Position numbers and translations under genes: made by a program | Source: Callipepla californica brunnescens | Lineage: Eukaryota; Chordata; Aves; Galliformes; Odontophoridae | Reading direction: 5' to 3' | DNA: 64,000 nt | Assembly: GCA_023055505.1 (NCBI GenBank) | Contig: JALIRH010000050.1 | Span: 62,001 to 126,000, forward strand | The notes under the pieces: generated by a model | Database searches by the model: none | The model's input: the letters and a program-made list of their open reading frames with translations, nothing else | Told to the model about the DNA's origin: nothing | Shown: piece after piece, positions 33,901 through 48,900 of the stretch | Layout of the letters: each line of letters begins with the position of its first letter | How positions within the stretch are numbered: position 1 is the stretch's first letter

Positions 33901-36900
33901 TAAACCTGTACAGATCAAGCCTAGGAGCTCTCTGACTCTGTGGTACAAGTTCATCTCTTTAAAATCACATTCCAAGAAAAAGTAGGTCAAGTGGTTGGCT
34001 GCACCACAGGGGGGGTGGATGAAAAACTCCACTTCACTGTATCACAAAGTGGCTTTCAGGTCTTCACTTATATTTTGATCACATAGACCAGTAAAGTTTC
34101 GACATTCCAGCATATGGTCTTAACTCATCAGACAATATCACATGTATACAGCAGGAGGCACTGCTTTTCAGTTTAACATCTCTCTTTGCCAACTTTCCTT
34201 CTGACTTTAAAAACTGTTATGCTAGTCTCTTAAATCAGGAAAATTGAGACAAACACCCACTGTACTCACATTATTCCCCTCCCTCATCTAGATCTGTCCC
34301 AGCTTGGGGCAATGGTGGTGCTAGGCTAATCTTTTAATTAAATGAATAAAAACAACACTTGGGAGGGCCAGGACTGTAATGGATGAGCTATGGCTCGTTG
34401 TACTGATGATCACACTACAGATCCTACAGAACACAAAAAGGACAAAAAATAAAAGCCAAGGGGACTTGGCCAATAAAAGGATGAGTTATCTGCAAGAATC
34501 AGGATGGGCTACGCTGAAATGCTTAAAGATTTGTATTTGCGCATTGGGTTTTGCCAAACTACTCTGGAAAGCACATTTCTACCACACAATTTGAAAAAAG
34601 AACACTAGTGTTGCATAATATTTTCACACAGTTGATTCTGTTGAGAACATTCAAAAAGGCAGAAGAACTGGCAGTCAGGCACTCACAGTTTGAGGCTACG
34701 CTAATTCAACTACTGCTGTTCATTTGAAATCTATTTCTGTACCGAAAGGCTTGAACAAATCACGTCCAGTTTCAGTTTCTCCATTAGGACCCAAAATGAG
34801 CCACCTAAACTGGGGCAGGGACACCCAAAGCGAGGTCTGCAGCAGTCTGAAGGGGCAGACAGCCACATATTTGTGCTGAGCCAAGAGCATGCTGCCAGAA
34901 AGGACAGAAGTCCTTCTCTCTCCTCTTCTGCTCCTGGCTTCTCCGTGAACTCCTATCCAACACCTCCCACCCATGCTGGACCTCTGACTACTGTGGTGCC
35001 ACACATGCTGCTTACTGGGCAGAAATCCACTTGAGGAGCAGCTTTTGAGCTGACTGTCCTGTCTCCTGTTTGGTGAAACCACAGAGGTAGACATGGCCAA
35101 GAAGGACATGTCGAGGTGGAAGAACAAGGACATCCCTTGCAGTAGCTATCATACATCAAGGTGCTTCAGCTACACTGCTTTCTGCACTCTGACTTAAAAG
35201 GTTTGAAGCCTGGAGTTTGCTGCACCTTGCATTTTAACAAGTCTTATATTCTTGCCAAAAGTATTTCAAAAAATGTATATTTTTAACAAAAGCTACATGA
35301 AATTATTCAGATAAGAATGTTATTTCTTATAAGTGAAGTTTCCAAACTTGAAATTCAGCAGTTCTACCAAAGACCAGAAAATCTTCAAAATCAGTATTCT
35401 TTCAATACTGATATTATCCCTTCTCTTCAAATCAATAAAAGTTTTCCAAGCAAAAGTATCCTCTTCCCACATGCATTTACAATTTCTTTTGTAAAGCCGT
35501 AAGAACTAGAATAACTTCAAGGATCTATAAATATCAAACTAGGAAAAGAAATTTTATCACTTATGCTATACAGAGTAACGTGCCATGAGTTATACAGAGA
35601 ATATGCAATATGACAATGTTATGGGATAAATTTAAGTGAATTATGAGGTCACCCTGAAACAGCATTATGAGAATCTCTATACCAAACCACTATTTACTCT
35701 GCACATTCCAAATACATGCAACAGAAGGACTGTTGGGAAGGTTTTAGAGTTTATGAAGTTATTTCCAGCTCTCTTGCCTGTGAAGCCAAATGTTTTACTT
35801 ATTGAATGTTCAGCTCTGTACAATTCACAGGGAGCTGTAAAAACCTGTAAAACTGATTGTGTAAAGCTTTTCTACAGCACAAGTCCCAGGGCTTTACAGT
35901 CCATTATCCCAGTCTTTGCCAGGGCTAGCAGCTCTTTCCCACAGGAAAACTGAATTTTCCCCCTTTCCCATATTATAGAGACTTGGCCTTGCTAGGCTGC
36001 ATGACAGTACCGTATAAAACCCTGATCCTTTTACAGTTAGAAATACTGTTTGGCCAACATTAAATGTCATTCATGTAAAACAAGTATTCATGATATCAGT
36101 CTGCAACCTCTCTGTATTTTATTTTCTGTTTTTAAAATGTTCATTTTACCCCCCAAAGTACTATAACCACCAATCTGGTCTTCCCTTGTTTGGGTGGTTC
36201 TCTCACTGCATGATTACAGCATGAATCAATGTTTTTAAAAAGCACATCCTTTCTCCAAAAGACATTAGGCACTGCAGATTGCAGCTGGGGGTGGGGAGGA
36301 GAAGAGCTCTGTTTTTCTTCCTCTACTCAAGGATGTCATTTATTAAAGAACAAGAGAAAAGGAACCACAAGCCCTCTGTGAGGCTGCTGCCTCCGAGTCC
36401 CCACGCTCTAACAATGCAAGTGTAGGGCTCTTGGTTCGGACAGGGATACCCAATCACATTTCAGATCCCACCTGTGAGCACGGTTAAACTGAAAGTACTG
36501 TTACCTGTCTGTGCCCACTGCTTCCCACTTTTATTACCATATGGAATGCTACACCAGTTAACCATAAAGAAAACAGAAGGAATATGGATTCTAGGATGCA
36601 TTAGTACAGAGTTTTCCACTACAAATATCAGAACTAGTGCAACTGAATTAGCTCTGCATCATCATCTTGTTACTGCTCTGTCTGTGTGTTGGCAAAGAAA
36701 GGCATGCTGGAGCTGAATGCAGCACATCTCCCGGAGCAGCCCTCCACAGCCAAGACCCACTGTTTGCAGAGCAGACAAATGCAGGCAGGCAGTGTCATTC
36801 TCCAAAGAGGCTGCTCCCAGCTGACTTTCCACAAAGAACTAAATGAAAAATAGCATTTTCAAAGCACTGCAGCCGTTTCTCCCTCTAAGGTATGTAAGGA

Positions 36901-39900
36901 AAAGCAGACACAAAGCGAGCGGTCTAAAAGCGGGTGGGGAAGAGAAAGTCACGAAGCCTGTCTGTTTGATCAGCTCCACCTCTGCTTTGGCTGGGGAAGC
37001 AAAAAGCCACCAGCAGCTCTACTACGGCAATGGCTGTTTGTGATGTGCAGCTCTCCTAACAACTGCAAATCTCTTGAGGGAGCTTGGCATGGCACGCCGG
37101 CTGCACGAGATCATGCTTTTCTCCAGGGAGAAAGAAGTGGAGTGAGATTCTCCTCCCTCAGCCATTTTTTAATCTGGAATGCAATTTGAATGATGGAAAT
37201 TAAGTTAATTATGTTTACCAAGTAATAGCCTAAAGCATTTTAATGAATTATTATAGGGAAATAATGCAGTTGCAGCAAGGTGTACAAAGCCATTCCAGTC
37301 CCTGCTTGTTTTCATGCTCACGCATGAGAACGCTTCATCCTGTGTATGCTTTACTCCATTTTCTGACCTAAGTCATCTAGGAAAATGAAGCGTAGGAAAA
37401 ATAAAGACAAGAGTCTGCTGGAAGTTAGTTCTAGGCTAGCTGTATCTATCTGCTAACCATACATGTGTGTGTAAAAAGCACAGATTCTGTATTCCAAAAC
37501 AAGTTTCTGGAAAAATATTACCTTTATTTAACATTAGTCATGTACTGGAAAAGAGCAGCACCAGTTATGCCAAACTCATTCCATAAATGACATATGTGTA
37601 GCAGAGAGTCAGCTATGACTCATGTGCAACCCAAATACTGAGACTGATCATTAGTAGTAAAAGACTGGTAATGTTTCTAGAGACCATCAGCATTGCAGTT
37701 ATTCCATGCTGCTCACTCAGGCAGTCCTTGAACAGCTCAGAAGGAAAGCTGTGATCCCAGCCGCAAAGGAAAAACACAGTACATGTCTGCTGACTGAATT
37801 ATTAAGATTATATCCCTTAGGAGAGAAGATATTTCTGTTTTATAGCATGTTTGTATATCTAAGCCAAATTCTCAGAGGCTGTAAAGGATACAGGAGACTA
37901 TAATGTACCATTCAGTATCTTTATTAGACTGAGCCAGATGTAGACAAGTTTACAATACAGGTAACTTCTTCTGTAAAAACAAACAGAAAATGATACCTCC
38001 CTATCTATGGATATGATGTAAAAATTAGCATGTATTAATTATCTTAGTAGCAATTTATACTCAATTCTGACTACGTGATCAGTTCAGTCTTAAGAGTTCA
38101 CAGCAGGCACACAAGCAGAACACAACTGCTGCTAGGCTGAATGGGGAGAAGTGCAGATTGCTTGAGAGGAACAGAGCTTCAGCATGGAGCCATCTGCTGT
38201 CTGTGCCCCTGCCCAATGCAGATATTTCACAGAGAGGAGGTCAAAGAGTGTGTATTCTGCACTCCTGACCAGGTCTGACTTGCCTATGCTCCTAAAAGCC
38301 TACCCTAGCTCCTCACTGTCATCTTAAAAGAGACTTACCATAATACATGCTCACAGTTCTGTCAAAATAATGGATTAGTTCTGCCCTGCAAAATCAGAGC
38401 CATACAGCATGGAATGACATACAAGGGGCAAAGATTTGAAACCATGATTTTTGCATGGCAGAACTACTGAAGACTATTTTGTCACAGATCTGCTTTTCCT
38501 ACAAATTTATTCTACAAAAACTTAAGAGTTTAAGTATATTTTTGGCTCACTATTATCTTGATGGCTGAAAGTTTTTCAGGTTTTATGGATTTATTCCCAC
38601 AAACCTGTGGATGAGGCAGATGTACTGCTGCTGCCACATTAATATGAGCCAAGGGACAAGGAAATTGAGTAGTTTGTCTGAAAGGAGAAAGTCAGAGACA
38701 GTAACTGATGTCTAAACACTGCCACAAGAATATGCTTCTTGTATGTATAAGATGTTGTTACTTATGCATCTACTCTGTCAACTTCCATTAAAAAGCTAGG
38801 CAGCAATAAAACCTTGCAAAAAATGTCTGCATTTTTTAAAATTAAATTTCAAAATAGTGCACTGAGTTGAAAAAAGGTGATTTCGTCTATACCAATCATC
38901 TTATAGTCATATTACTAACACTCAGCTTTCTGCATTCAGTCTCAATTTGTTTAGAGGAAAAAAAGTCAGTGTATGCTTATATTTTTAAGAATCACACAGA
39001 AGTACATACTTTATCAGTATAAGCTGAGGTTGTATATTACAAAGGAAGAGGAAAATCTTTGGACTTCTGAATTGATATGCAGGTCTCGAAGAAAGGCAGA
39101 AGACAACGTGTGCTTAAATTCTTAGCTCCCTCACCCCCCTGAGAAACAACCACTTCTACACAGTACTAAAGGATGTCAGAAATTAAAAAGATAGTGAAAA
39201 TAAATCAGAATAATTCAATTGCCTTAGATAACTTTTTTATAGTTAAACAAACAAACAAACAAACAAAAAACCAGAACCTGGATTCCTCTATAGAATAAGG
39301 GAATAAATTATTCATTACAGGTTAAACACCAACTCCTTCAGTACTCTAAAAACTGTTTGTTTTCACAAGAGCTGAGCAAAGGACCTGTTCTCCCAGCTGT
39401 CTCCTACACACTCCTCCACAGCTATAGGAGAGAATGGAGCACAAGCCCTGTCTTTCAAGCAACTGACTGCACAGAAAGGATTGTCACCTTCATGAAAGCC
39501 GCTCACTGAAAAAGAGCCTTTCCTTTACTGAAAGCTGAAAAGACTGAAGAATCAGCTTGCTTTTCTTGCAGTCAACTCAGACCACGGCAGGCAATAAATC
39601 AAAAGAAAACTAATTTTAGAACAAGGCATTTGCTTTTTCTGCAAGCAGTGTATTAAGACTCTGACGTACCTTTGTTGCTAAAGTCATCAATCAGCACAAT
39701 TTCTGCCAGGTATTTCCTCGGTGTTCTCTTAATGACGCTGTGAACCGTCCTCATGAGTGTGGACCACCCTTCGTTATGGAAGACAATGACGACGCTTGAG
39801 GTGAGCAGGCTTTCATCGTAATGCCAGTATTTGCATCTGTGAAAAGATTGCATTGTATTGGTTTTGACATTGTGATGTACAGAACTGCTTAATAACATCT

Positions 39901-42900
39901 TTCGTAGGACAGCTCTAACACACCGCAGTGGTGCGAGGACTGAGACAGCAAGGCCTTTTCACTCCCACAAGAGGGTGGGATGGAGCTGCCAAACATCTGC
40001 AGCCTCTGTCACCATGTGCAGAAGTGTGAGACTCTGCACAACCCTGCTGCCAGCACCATGCTGCAAGGATGCACCCAACTGCAGCTGCAGGAATGCCCTC
40101 GAGATACCAGGGTGGGCTAAGCTTACTACATAAGATATAACAGGACTGTTTCAGGTTTTTTTCTGCTTTGTTTTTGTCTTTAAAGCACTTCCATTGGCTT
40201 TATGCAGACAAGAAGGGATCTTTATTATTCATATTTAAACTTTCAGGTATAACAAACACAGATAAAAGAAAGGTCCCGTCTAGCTCTCCCCTCCTTTGCT
40301 CAAAATGCAGTCACGTTTTACCTGACCCACAAAAGCAACAACCATGGCCAAATCTGTGCAACTGCCCATAGTTCTTGAACAGATAGAATAATTGCGTGGA
40401 AAAGCCAAAGAAATAAAATGAGAAACTGAGCCCTGAAGGGCCACTTCATTTTAGAATTTATGGCTTATTTGAAAATGTAATGCCTATTTAGCGTTTGCTA
40501 ATGCTATCACATTAATAACATATTTTGAACAAAACAGTTTCTACTCCTACAAATACACTGGATGGACATTCAAGTAACAGTTCCAGTCAAGCCTGTATCT
40601 GGCTGTAATATCTTTTTTACTTATTCTCATCTTTCAGCATCAGAGATAGAGTGACACTGGAAATGTAACTGTTTCCTATGCCAGTTCCTACCAAGTGCTT
40701 CAGCAGAATTATCTGCACCACTAAATTCTAGCCCAGTGTGCCATGAAAAGCCTTTCTGTATCCACTTCAAACATTCTACATTTCAATTTTGCTGCACTCT
40801 CTAGAAGAAAAATACACATCCCCTTGTCCCTCTCTCCTGTAAGATTTACGTCAAACTCTGTGCCTTTGCATTCCCTAAACGATATCACTGTCTTTGAATT
40901 CTCTTCCTGCTGCTGACATTATATGGGCAGCAGCCTATACCACAAGAACTGCAGATCAAGGAAAAAGATGTACAGGTAAATGAACATAATGGCATAATCA
41001 TCCTTATACTTTTAGGGCCGTTGTTATTTTTGTCCACCACAGGTTTCCCCACTCAAATTGTCTGAATGGTCTTTCTTTTCCCCCAGGGGATTACAGACGA
41101 TTTAGAAGCAGGCAAGGCAAGCAATTTGGCCACGCTTTTCAACGTTCATCACAGTTATCAACAATACTTCTACTTTGCAGCTGTTCCCTTCCTCAGCTGC
41201 ATCCTTAAATGAGGTAATATTCAGTCTCCCCAACAACGGCCTGTAATTCCTATACCTTGGAGTTTTCCTACTTGATAATCAGCCTCCTTTTCCAAATCAT
41301 AGATCACTGGGGGTGGAAAGACCACTAAGATCCAAGCATCTAGCCCATGCCTGTGACAGCTCTAGACAGTGTCCCTCAGTGTCACATCCACCCCCTTCTC
41401 AAACACCTGCAGGGACAGTGGCTCCACCATCTCCCTTGGCAGCCTGCTCCAATATCTCACCACTCTTTCTGAGAAGAAATTTTTCCCATTAAAAAAAAAA
41501 AAAAACAAACGATATTTATTTGCTCTATTTATTACAGAGATGTAGCGCTTTAGATCTCAACAGACACAATACGAAGGACCTCATTCTTTTCATGTTCAGC
41601 AAGTAAAATCACTACTAGAGAGAATCTGACTTTTCAGATATATCTATTGTGTATTAAAAAATTATTCTTGACAAATGGAAACATTGAAATTGCCATAGTT
41701 ATATTTCGCTATATACATAAAAAGGTTGCTAAACACAAAGAAACATTCCTGTGTTTGAAAACAAAGAAATCACCAGGTTTTCTGAAACAATATTCAATTA
41801 TATGCGAACATAACTCTCATAACTCATAGGTAGGTATTTAAATAACATGTCCTTGATCAAGATAAAAGCATTCCATGTTTTTTCTGCAAACAGCGTCCAT
41901 GCATATTCCTCATCCACCATAAAGAAAACTGAAATTGGTAGAAACAGGTTATCCATTTTGGAGATGAAAATTACCAAACAAAATCCATCTATAACTATAA
42001 CTGATCAGGCCTTTTCTTTCTTAATCAGGCTTGGTACAAGCAACTTCTGCAACAGCATAATCTCCAAAAGTACATCTTCATGTCTAAAAGCCTCTACCTT
42101 AATTGCTGTTATGCCTGGACTGGCTGCAGCTAATAATATTCATAGCTACCAACACGTGGGTGTTAGATGGACTTCTTTTTAACGGATCAGGTGACTCATG
42201 TATTCCTCCCACAAATTCCTCTCAAAGATTTCATCCGATTACAAGTTGCAGCACTTCAGTCTGCAGCAGCAGAACTTGTGCAGCTATTTGCAGAGGTGAA
42301 AGCAAATAGCTATGCTGTCCAGAGGACTGAAGTGAGTTGGTTTGGGGAAGATTTTCTGTTGTGTGTTTAATAGCATATTAATAACAGAATTGTGTTCTGT
42401 TTTATGGATATATTCACTTGAGTTAATTTAGTGGCACAGGTACTTTAGAGTACAGGAAAACAGCATTATAAATTCAAAATCTGAATGCCAGCTCAGCACT
42501 TTTCAAGAGCTTTGTGTAGAAAGTAGCAGAAAATTCTGCCTCTGGTGCTGGTGACCTGCATCTTCAAATGTTATGATAGAAAACCTTTTTTTTCTAACCA
42601 GTTTCAGACAGTTGCAACATTTCAGACCACCTTCAAATAAAGCAAACACTCTAACAAACCAAAATCTTCCATGTGCTTTTTTTCCTCTCACTTCCCATAG
42701 CAGAAAATGAGGGTAGAAAATAGTCAGGAGCATAACGAGAGGCAGTAAGTAATTTATCATATTAAAAAAAACCTGAACCTATTATAAAAACTTGAATTCA
42801 ACACATCTGTGAGCAATTTATATGCTTTTTTGTGTCTTTTTATCTGCATTTAGTGTATTTTCAAAACATAAAGCCAGAATTCTAGATAGGTGGGGTTTTT

Positions 42901-45900
42901 TTTGCTACAATTCCAACTTAATCTCCTCAAATCTGTCAGCACATTTCACTTTTTAAACTTGAAAAATCACGTGTTACAAAATGTGCCATTTATAAGTCGT
43001 AAAAATGCTGCATTTATACCTCTAAATCATGCTTTTAGTTTTTTTCCAGAGACTTCATTTCACTTATTGGACAGTCAGCACACTGACTAATCAAGCACGC
43101 AAGCTTCAGCAGGCTGCAGTAATTTACAGCACAATCTTGCCTCTCACCTTGCACTGGGAATTAAAGGTTTGTTTTAGATATTAGCAATTAATGTGTATTA
43201 TAATTGATGTGGCACTTCTTCCAAGAAATGCAAGTGGGCAGTTATTTGAGTGACAGCTCGAGAGAGTCTCCACTCTTGTTTGTCCAAACCCACTGGGAAG
43301 GAGCTAGGAGAACCTTCTGTGAGGCAGCAGTGACATCCAGTGGTTGGCAAACCAAACACCACGGAACCACACACATTTTCCATGTATTTGAAGCTGAATT
43401 TTACAGTACACGTCTACCCGTGAATTTTAAACATCAGAAAGGGAAGTAAAACACCTCCAATTCCAAGCTCATGCTTCAGTTTTAAAAGACAGGGTCAGGT
43501 AGGCATGGACACAGACAAAAGCTGCTATTGAAATCAGGCATGGGGAAAGTTCAAAGTACAAAAGGCTCCGTGACAAAGAGGACTTAAATGCGCTTCAGAC
43601 TCCAGCTTTCAGGCTCCAGCTTCATCCCCAGTGCTCCATCCTGTCCATCCATTACAGGCTGCAGCCTCTGTCCTGCACGATGCCCCTTCAGCTGCAGCCC
43701 ACAGGTCAGCTGTGATAAGCTGGGAACCAAGACAGCTCACCTAGAACAAATCTTTCCTTGCTAAGATCTCCATTTTGCCAGAATATAAAGCTGTTCACAC
43801 TTCAAAACTGTATTCTAAGTTATATTTCATGTTGAAAAATGTATCAGAGCCTAACAAGAAGAGTTCTGTTTCCACTGCAGCTTCCATTTCTCCTAAGATC
43901 TGTTCTTGTCTTATAAGGGCACAGCACTTATAAGGGCTTCAGCAGGCAGCACACTGTTTACATAGCTTCATTCTGAATTCAGGACCGTTTGCTGTTTTAA
44001 GTCATTGATTTATTACAACTATTGCAGTAAACTGCACCCCCTTCCCCCAGGAAAACAGATGAGCACTTCTTTCACGAGGCACCTTGAAACAGCTCACTCA
44101 TCCATATGGCTGCCAGCACCAAGGTGCCAGCTGAGGCTACTGCTCGACAGCCTGCAGGTCAGAGGCAGCACTGCCTTGACAAGACAGAAGTGAACCACAC
44201 ACAGCTGCGCACTTCTTTGCTAAGATGTAACTTAAGTAAATCTATTGTTCATATCCTACTTATTAATCATTACAGGGTATTTTTATGCATCATCCCCATC
44301 AATACAAAATTGTATTAGTTAACTTACAAAACAGAGGTTCTAGAAAAGAAGTGAACAGACAGCCCACAAAGGACGGTTTGCTCAGCTGAAGACAGCTAGG
44401 TGTTTGTTTGGTTTTTTTTGCCTTCAGCATGCAGTAGCAAAACCACTCTTACACACTATTTAACAGCTTAGATCTACACCAAAACAGCATTTCCTATTTT
44501 GATAACAGCTATAGGCTTTGTATAATTCCATTCTGGAAGCAGCCTGCAAGGCTATGTGACTGACTTTCAACACTGGTGCCCCTGGAAGCACAAGCTGTAC
44601 TTCCTATCATGCCTCTTAAAACATCACAACTCTAATTCATGACCAGGTTTGTACAGAGTGCCAACACTGGTGCTAACAGCAAAGTGAAAATAATAAATCT
44701 TGCCTTTTTTTTTTTTTTTTAATCACAGCAATCTTGCCTATAGTATCACTTTCACGATAATGAAGAAGGATAAGCAATAAATACATCAGGGCAGGACAGT
44801 GAGGCCAGAAATAAATTCCCTTCCCTGGGGGAAGCTGCCTTACAGAGAGAGGGAGCCAAACCTCTCTTTCTCCCCTGAAGGCTCCTGTTTCATGCGCTGA
44901 TAGCTGTCCTCAGCTTGTTTTTCCTGTGACATTCAACAGATCATTTTCACCTTCCAAATTAGAGCTGTACTGTTCTACGGCATTGCAGATCTGCAGCATC
45001 CTCTCAGCTCAACGCAGCGTAGCCTTTTCCAGTGTTTCTCAAGCCCCTCTGCAGAACAAGAGTGGCACACTGAGCACTACCACAGTGAGGAGACAGACAG
45101 GGAGAGCCAACCACCAGGCAGAATAAGGAAGCATTTCTGTGGGTTGATTACACAAGAGCTGTTTGTTGCCCTCTACTTTCGTCTCCCATCTGCAGCAGCC
45201 AGCACTGACTTGTCAGAAAACGCTGCAAAGAAGCTAATGCATTATGGCAATTCCCATCATCTTTCTGCTTGGGTATGCACTGCTTTAGGAAGTGGCAGCT
45301 TGACGTATTTGCCTATGTAAAGCTCAAAAGAACTCAGACTATGCATAATTTCGTATTTATCAAGCACTGACAGGTGTTACCTAATACAATAAGCAAAAGG
45401 CTATGAGAAGCTTGGGGCTCAATCCCAAGAAAATACCTCACTCCTACCACACCAGACGTTAAACCTCGAAGTTCCTGTCCAGGCTCAACTGAGCTGAATT
45501 ACAATTTATTTTACATCAGTTTATTTAAAAGCTCTAAGATAGATGGTAAGTTTCTAATTAGCAGGAACAAGATAGGGCATAAGAAGTTCAATTATCTTTT
45601 AGCTTTGCATTCACGTTACAATTCATTTGACAGAACGCTTCCTCCATTTGCCTCAACTATTTTTTGGTTGAAACTTAACATGTAAAATGCTGGCAGCTGA
45701 CCTTAGACAGGATCCACCTTCACTTTAGTTTTCACTTTTGGGACCTGAACCGTATACAGATAATGTTTGTATTCATTTAAGCACAACACCTGTAATTCAA
45801 ACTTTTCCTCATCACAAGGAGATGCTGACAGTACATTCCCCATTACATTTTAACTACTTTTTTCTCCAGGAACCTTGTCAGGAGTGAGGTAGCTAGTAGC

Positions 45901-48900
45901 CCACCAGGCACAACCCAAACTTCTCTACTTTGTTTGACCTCTGTGATGCACTTGCCCCAGCCCCAGGACTCAGTAAAGCACACACTGGTTGTTGGGCATG
46001 CCGTAAAACTGGTCTTCTCAGTTACAAACAGGTACAGCATACCACAGATTGTTGCAAAGGTACTATGTGAAATGAAACCAAGCTCCTAATGCTCCATTTG
46101 TAATGACACTGATTCCAACAGTAATTACTAAAGGCATATTTCGTATAACAGTATCAAATACGTAACTTGCACAGTGCTATAATTAAGCTACTAATCAAAT
46201 TCCTGAAGAAAGCAGGCTTCACTGTAGTGCTTTTCTATTCGATCTCCTTAGTTATGAAAAGATTCATCTGACAACTAACCACTTTAAAAGAAAAGAGTAC
46301 ATTTATATTTTTCACTCAGAATAAAAAGACCATCTACTTCTTATAAGCAGCCAGGATTTATCTGCCTCATCCCATGCTTTCAGCGAGGATTTTGATATTT
46401 TTTAAACTCGAGTCAGCACTAAGAATTTGTGCTATAACATCTGGTATTTTCAATTGCACTTGAACCAACTGAAGTGTCCTAGATATCACCATCAAACTAT
46501 GATAGGAAAAATACTAAATTTTGCTTTGCTTTGCCAAAACAGAGCTCTGCATGTGTGCATTCTCAAGTGAACTCGGAAGTGTTTATTTCTGACAAGAATT
46601 CCCTCCTCCACTTGTACTAAAAATAATAAAAAAAAAGAATGAACATCTTTCAAAACTTCATTTATGATTTAAAAAACAAGTCAATTCTCATTCACTTTTG
46701 AACATAAAAACTGTATTACAGAATGGGAGGAGATGCAAAAACAATTGTTGAAAAATACATTTCTGTACAAAAGAAGCATTGTACTCACACAGGGAAGAGC
46801 TACTTTTTCAGGTTTTTCAACAAAAGCTTATCAGCATTTTTGTTTGAAGTAAAAAGGTGATCCAAGACAACAGATCCAATTATTCAAGTATGAGTTTTAA
46901 TGGCCCAGGAGGCACATCCTGTAACAGCAGCCATGCCATTAAAAAGGAAAATAAAATAAAATTAAATTAAATTAAATAAAAAAAACAACAGATAATCCAG
47001 GGAAGGAAAAAACACAAATATTTACTCTGTCACAACAAGACTGACAGATATGTGTGGGTAATGCACTTGAGATTCTGGCTTATGCTGGTGAATAGACAGC
47101 AGTTATCTGCTGTAATACTGAAATAAAAAATCAGTGAGAGATTAATTTGTCTCATGTCATAATGTTCACAAAGAGTCACAATGCTTCCTCTCACAGTCAA
47201 ACTACTCAAGGTACAATTCCTGCAATGTCTGTAAAAACTGGCTGTCAAAAACAGCCAAGTGCAAATTGAGTCCTAAAACTAAAACCCTACGGGTCAGTAA
47301 GAATGATTTGCAAGCAAGCCTTCCACGGGTGGGACAACAACAGCAAATGAAGCCTGAGCAAAGCACGCTGAGCACTCATCCTTTCTTACAGACAACACAG
47401 TTAATTACCCCAGCAAAAATCTGGTCAGTAGTGTGAACGTCCCTGGCATTAGGGTTCTAGAGTAACCAAAGTCAGTTAACAGGACAGACAGGGAGTTTCC
47501 AACAGCACCACTTGCACCGCTGTAAGGAGTGTAAGTAAGGAGTGCTACTCCACCTATATTTCAATCCAGAGCACAATGAGTGTGACTTCAGCCTGCCAAA
47601 ATACACCAGCATGGATGGGGATGTTCCATTAAGAAAACAGACTTAATAAAGAAAAACCTGCACTGCTTCTTAGTGCCAAGAGAGACTACTTCAATTCACA
47701 CACTGTAGCTATGTATTTTTTGTAGCAATACTAAAAGCAGGTTCTTTGGAACAACTAGCACTGGTTTGGTCTTGCATAACCATGCGCAGCTTTTGTAATG
47801 AGTCACGCACCGTGCAGCCTCTTCTCAGAGCTCCACGTTCATACTCATCAGTGCTTTTGCCCACAGAGTAAATTTCTCAGCTTTTTTGACTCTCTTTCAC
47901 AAGGAAGTCACCACTTAAATGTTCCCTAACATCTGCCAAGAAAAGCTCATGATTTCAGGTGTGAGAACTTTGCCAAATTTCGAAAAACACCAGGAAGAAA
48001 GTGACTGAGAACAGCCACTGTGGCTCTACCAAAAGCACATCATTACACCTGACCGTAAAAAGCTCCCAGCTTCAAAGAAAAGTCTTATCTCCCAGCAAGC
48101 TAGCTACTAAGGACAGATGCTGGGAATAAACAGCATAAGGCAAAAAACTCACTCAGGACGACAAAAAAGGAAAATGCAGTTTGGCTCTTCGCAGTTAGAA
48201 GGAGGCCAACACATGGTGACAACACTCAACAATATTTTTCACCTTTTTTAAACATACTCAGAATATTTTATAAGATTTTCTGCTTCCAAAGCTATACTGT
48301 AGAACTACTGTTTTCCGTACAAACTTAAGAAAGAACATTGTCATTAATTTAACAGTTAACCATGTAAACAAACAGAAATCGGACTTCTACACGGGATAAT
48401 TAACTCACTTAAGTCTCTATTTTAAACTTATTAAATTAGAAGACTGATTTTGCAACCAGAGGTCTGTTTGGTTAGGCTTTGTGCCCAGCTCCAAAATGTC
48501 CCTTTGGCCAGCACTGTATCTGCTTTGTCCTTCCTATCTTTAGTTGTAACGAAGAATAATAGAAAAGAGTTGAAGGAAAACAGGAGAAGCTTGTCCAGAG
48601 GACTCATTCAATATCTCATACCCTCAGACATGAGGCTGAGAGGGCACATACAATTCATTTATTTGCTGCTTCCAGACGGAAAGAGGAAGAGGAGAGCTGG
48701 ATTTACCCAACTGATAGGAAATGGCAAATAAAGAAGCAGAGATTTGGTGCCTGGATGAGAACACTGAGTAGTAGCCTGTTTTAAATTCATTAGTATCTGG
48801 TGAGACTTTTTGGCACTGTTTAATTTTATCCAGGGAGGATCACCTTCATTAAATAAACCAGGTATACAGATTACTAGAGTTTAGATGTGACACGGATGAA

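Noticed and set aside
47521..47550. Short direct repeat (GTAAGGAGTG type), and a similar 11-nt repeat (CTTATAAGGGC) at 43912-43938
   Set aside because: Too short to be more than local slippage.
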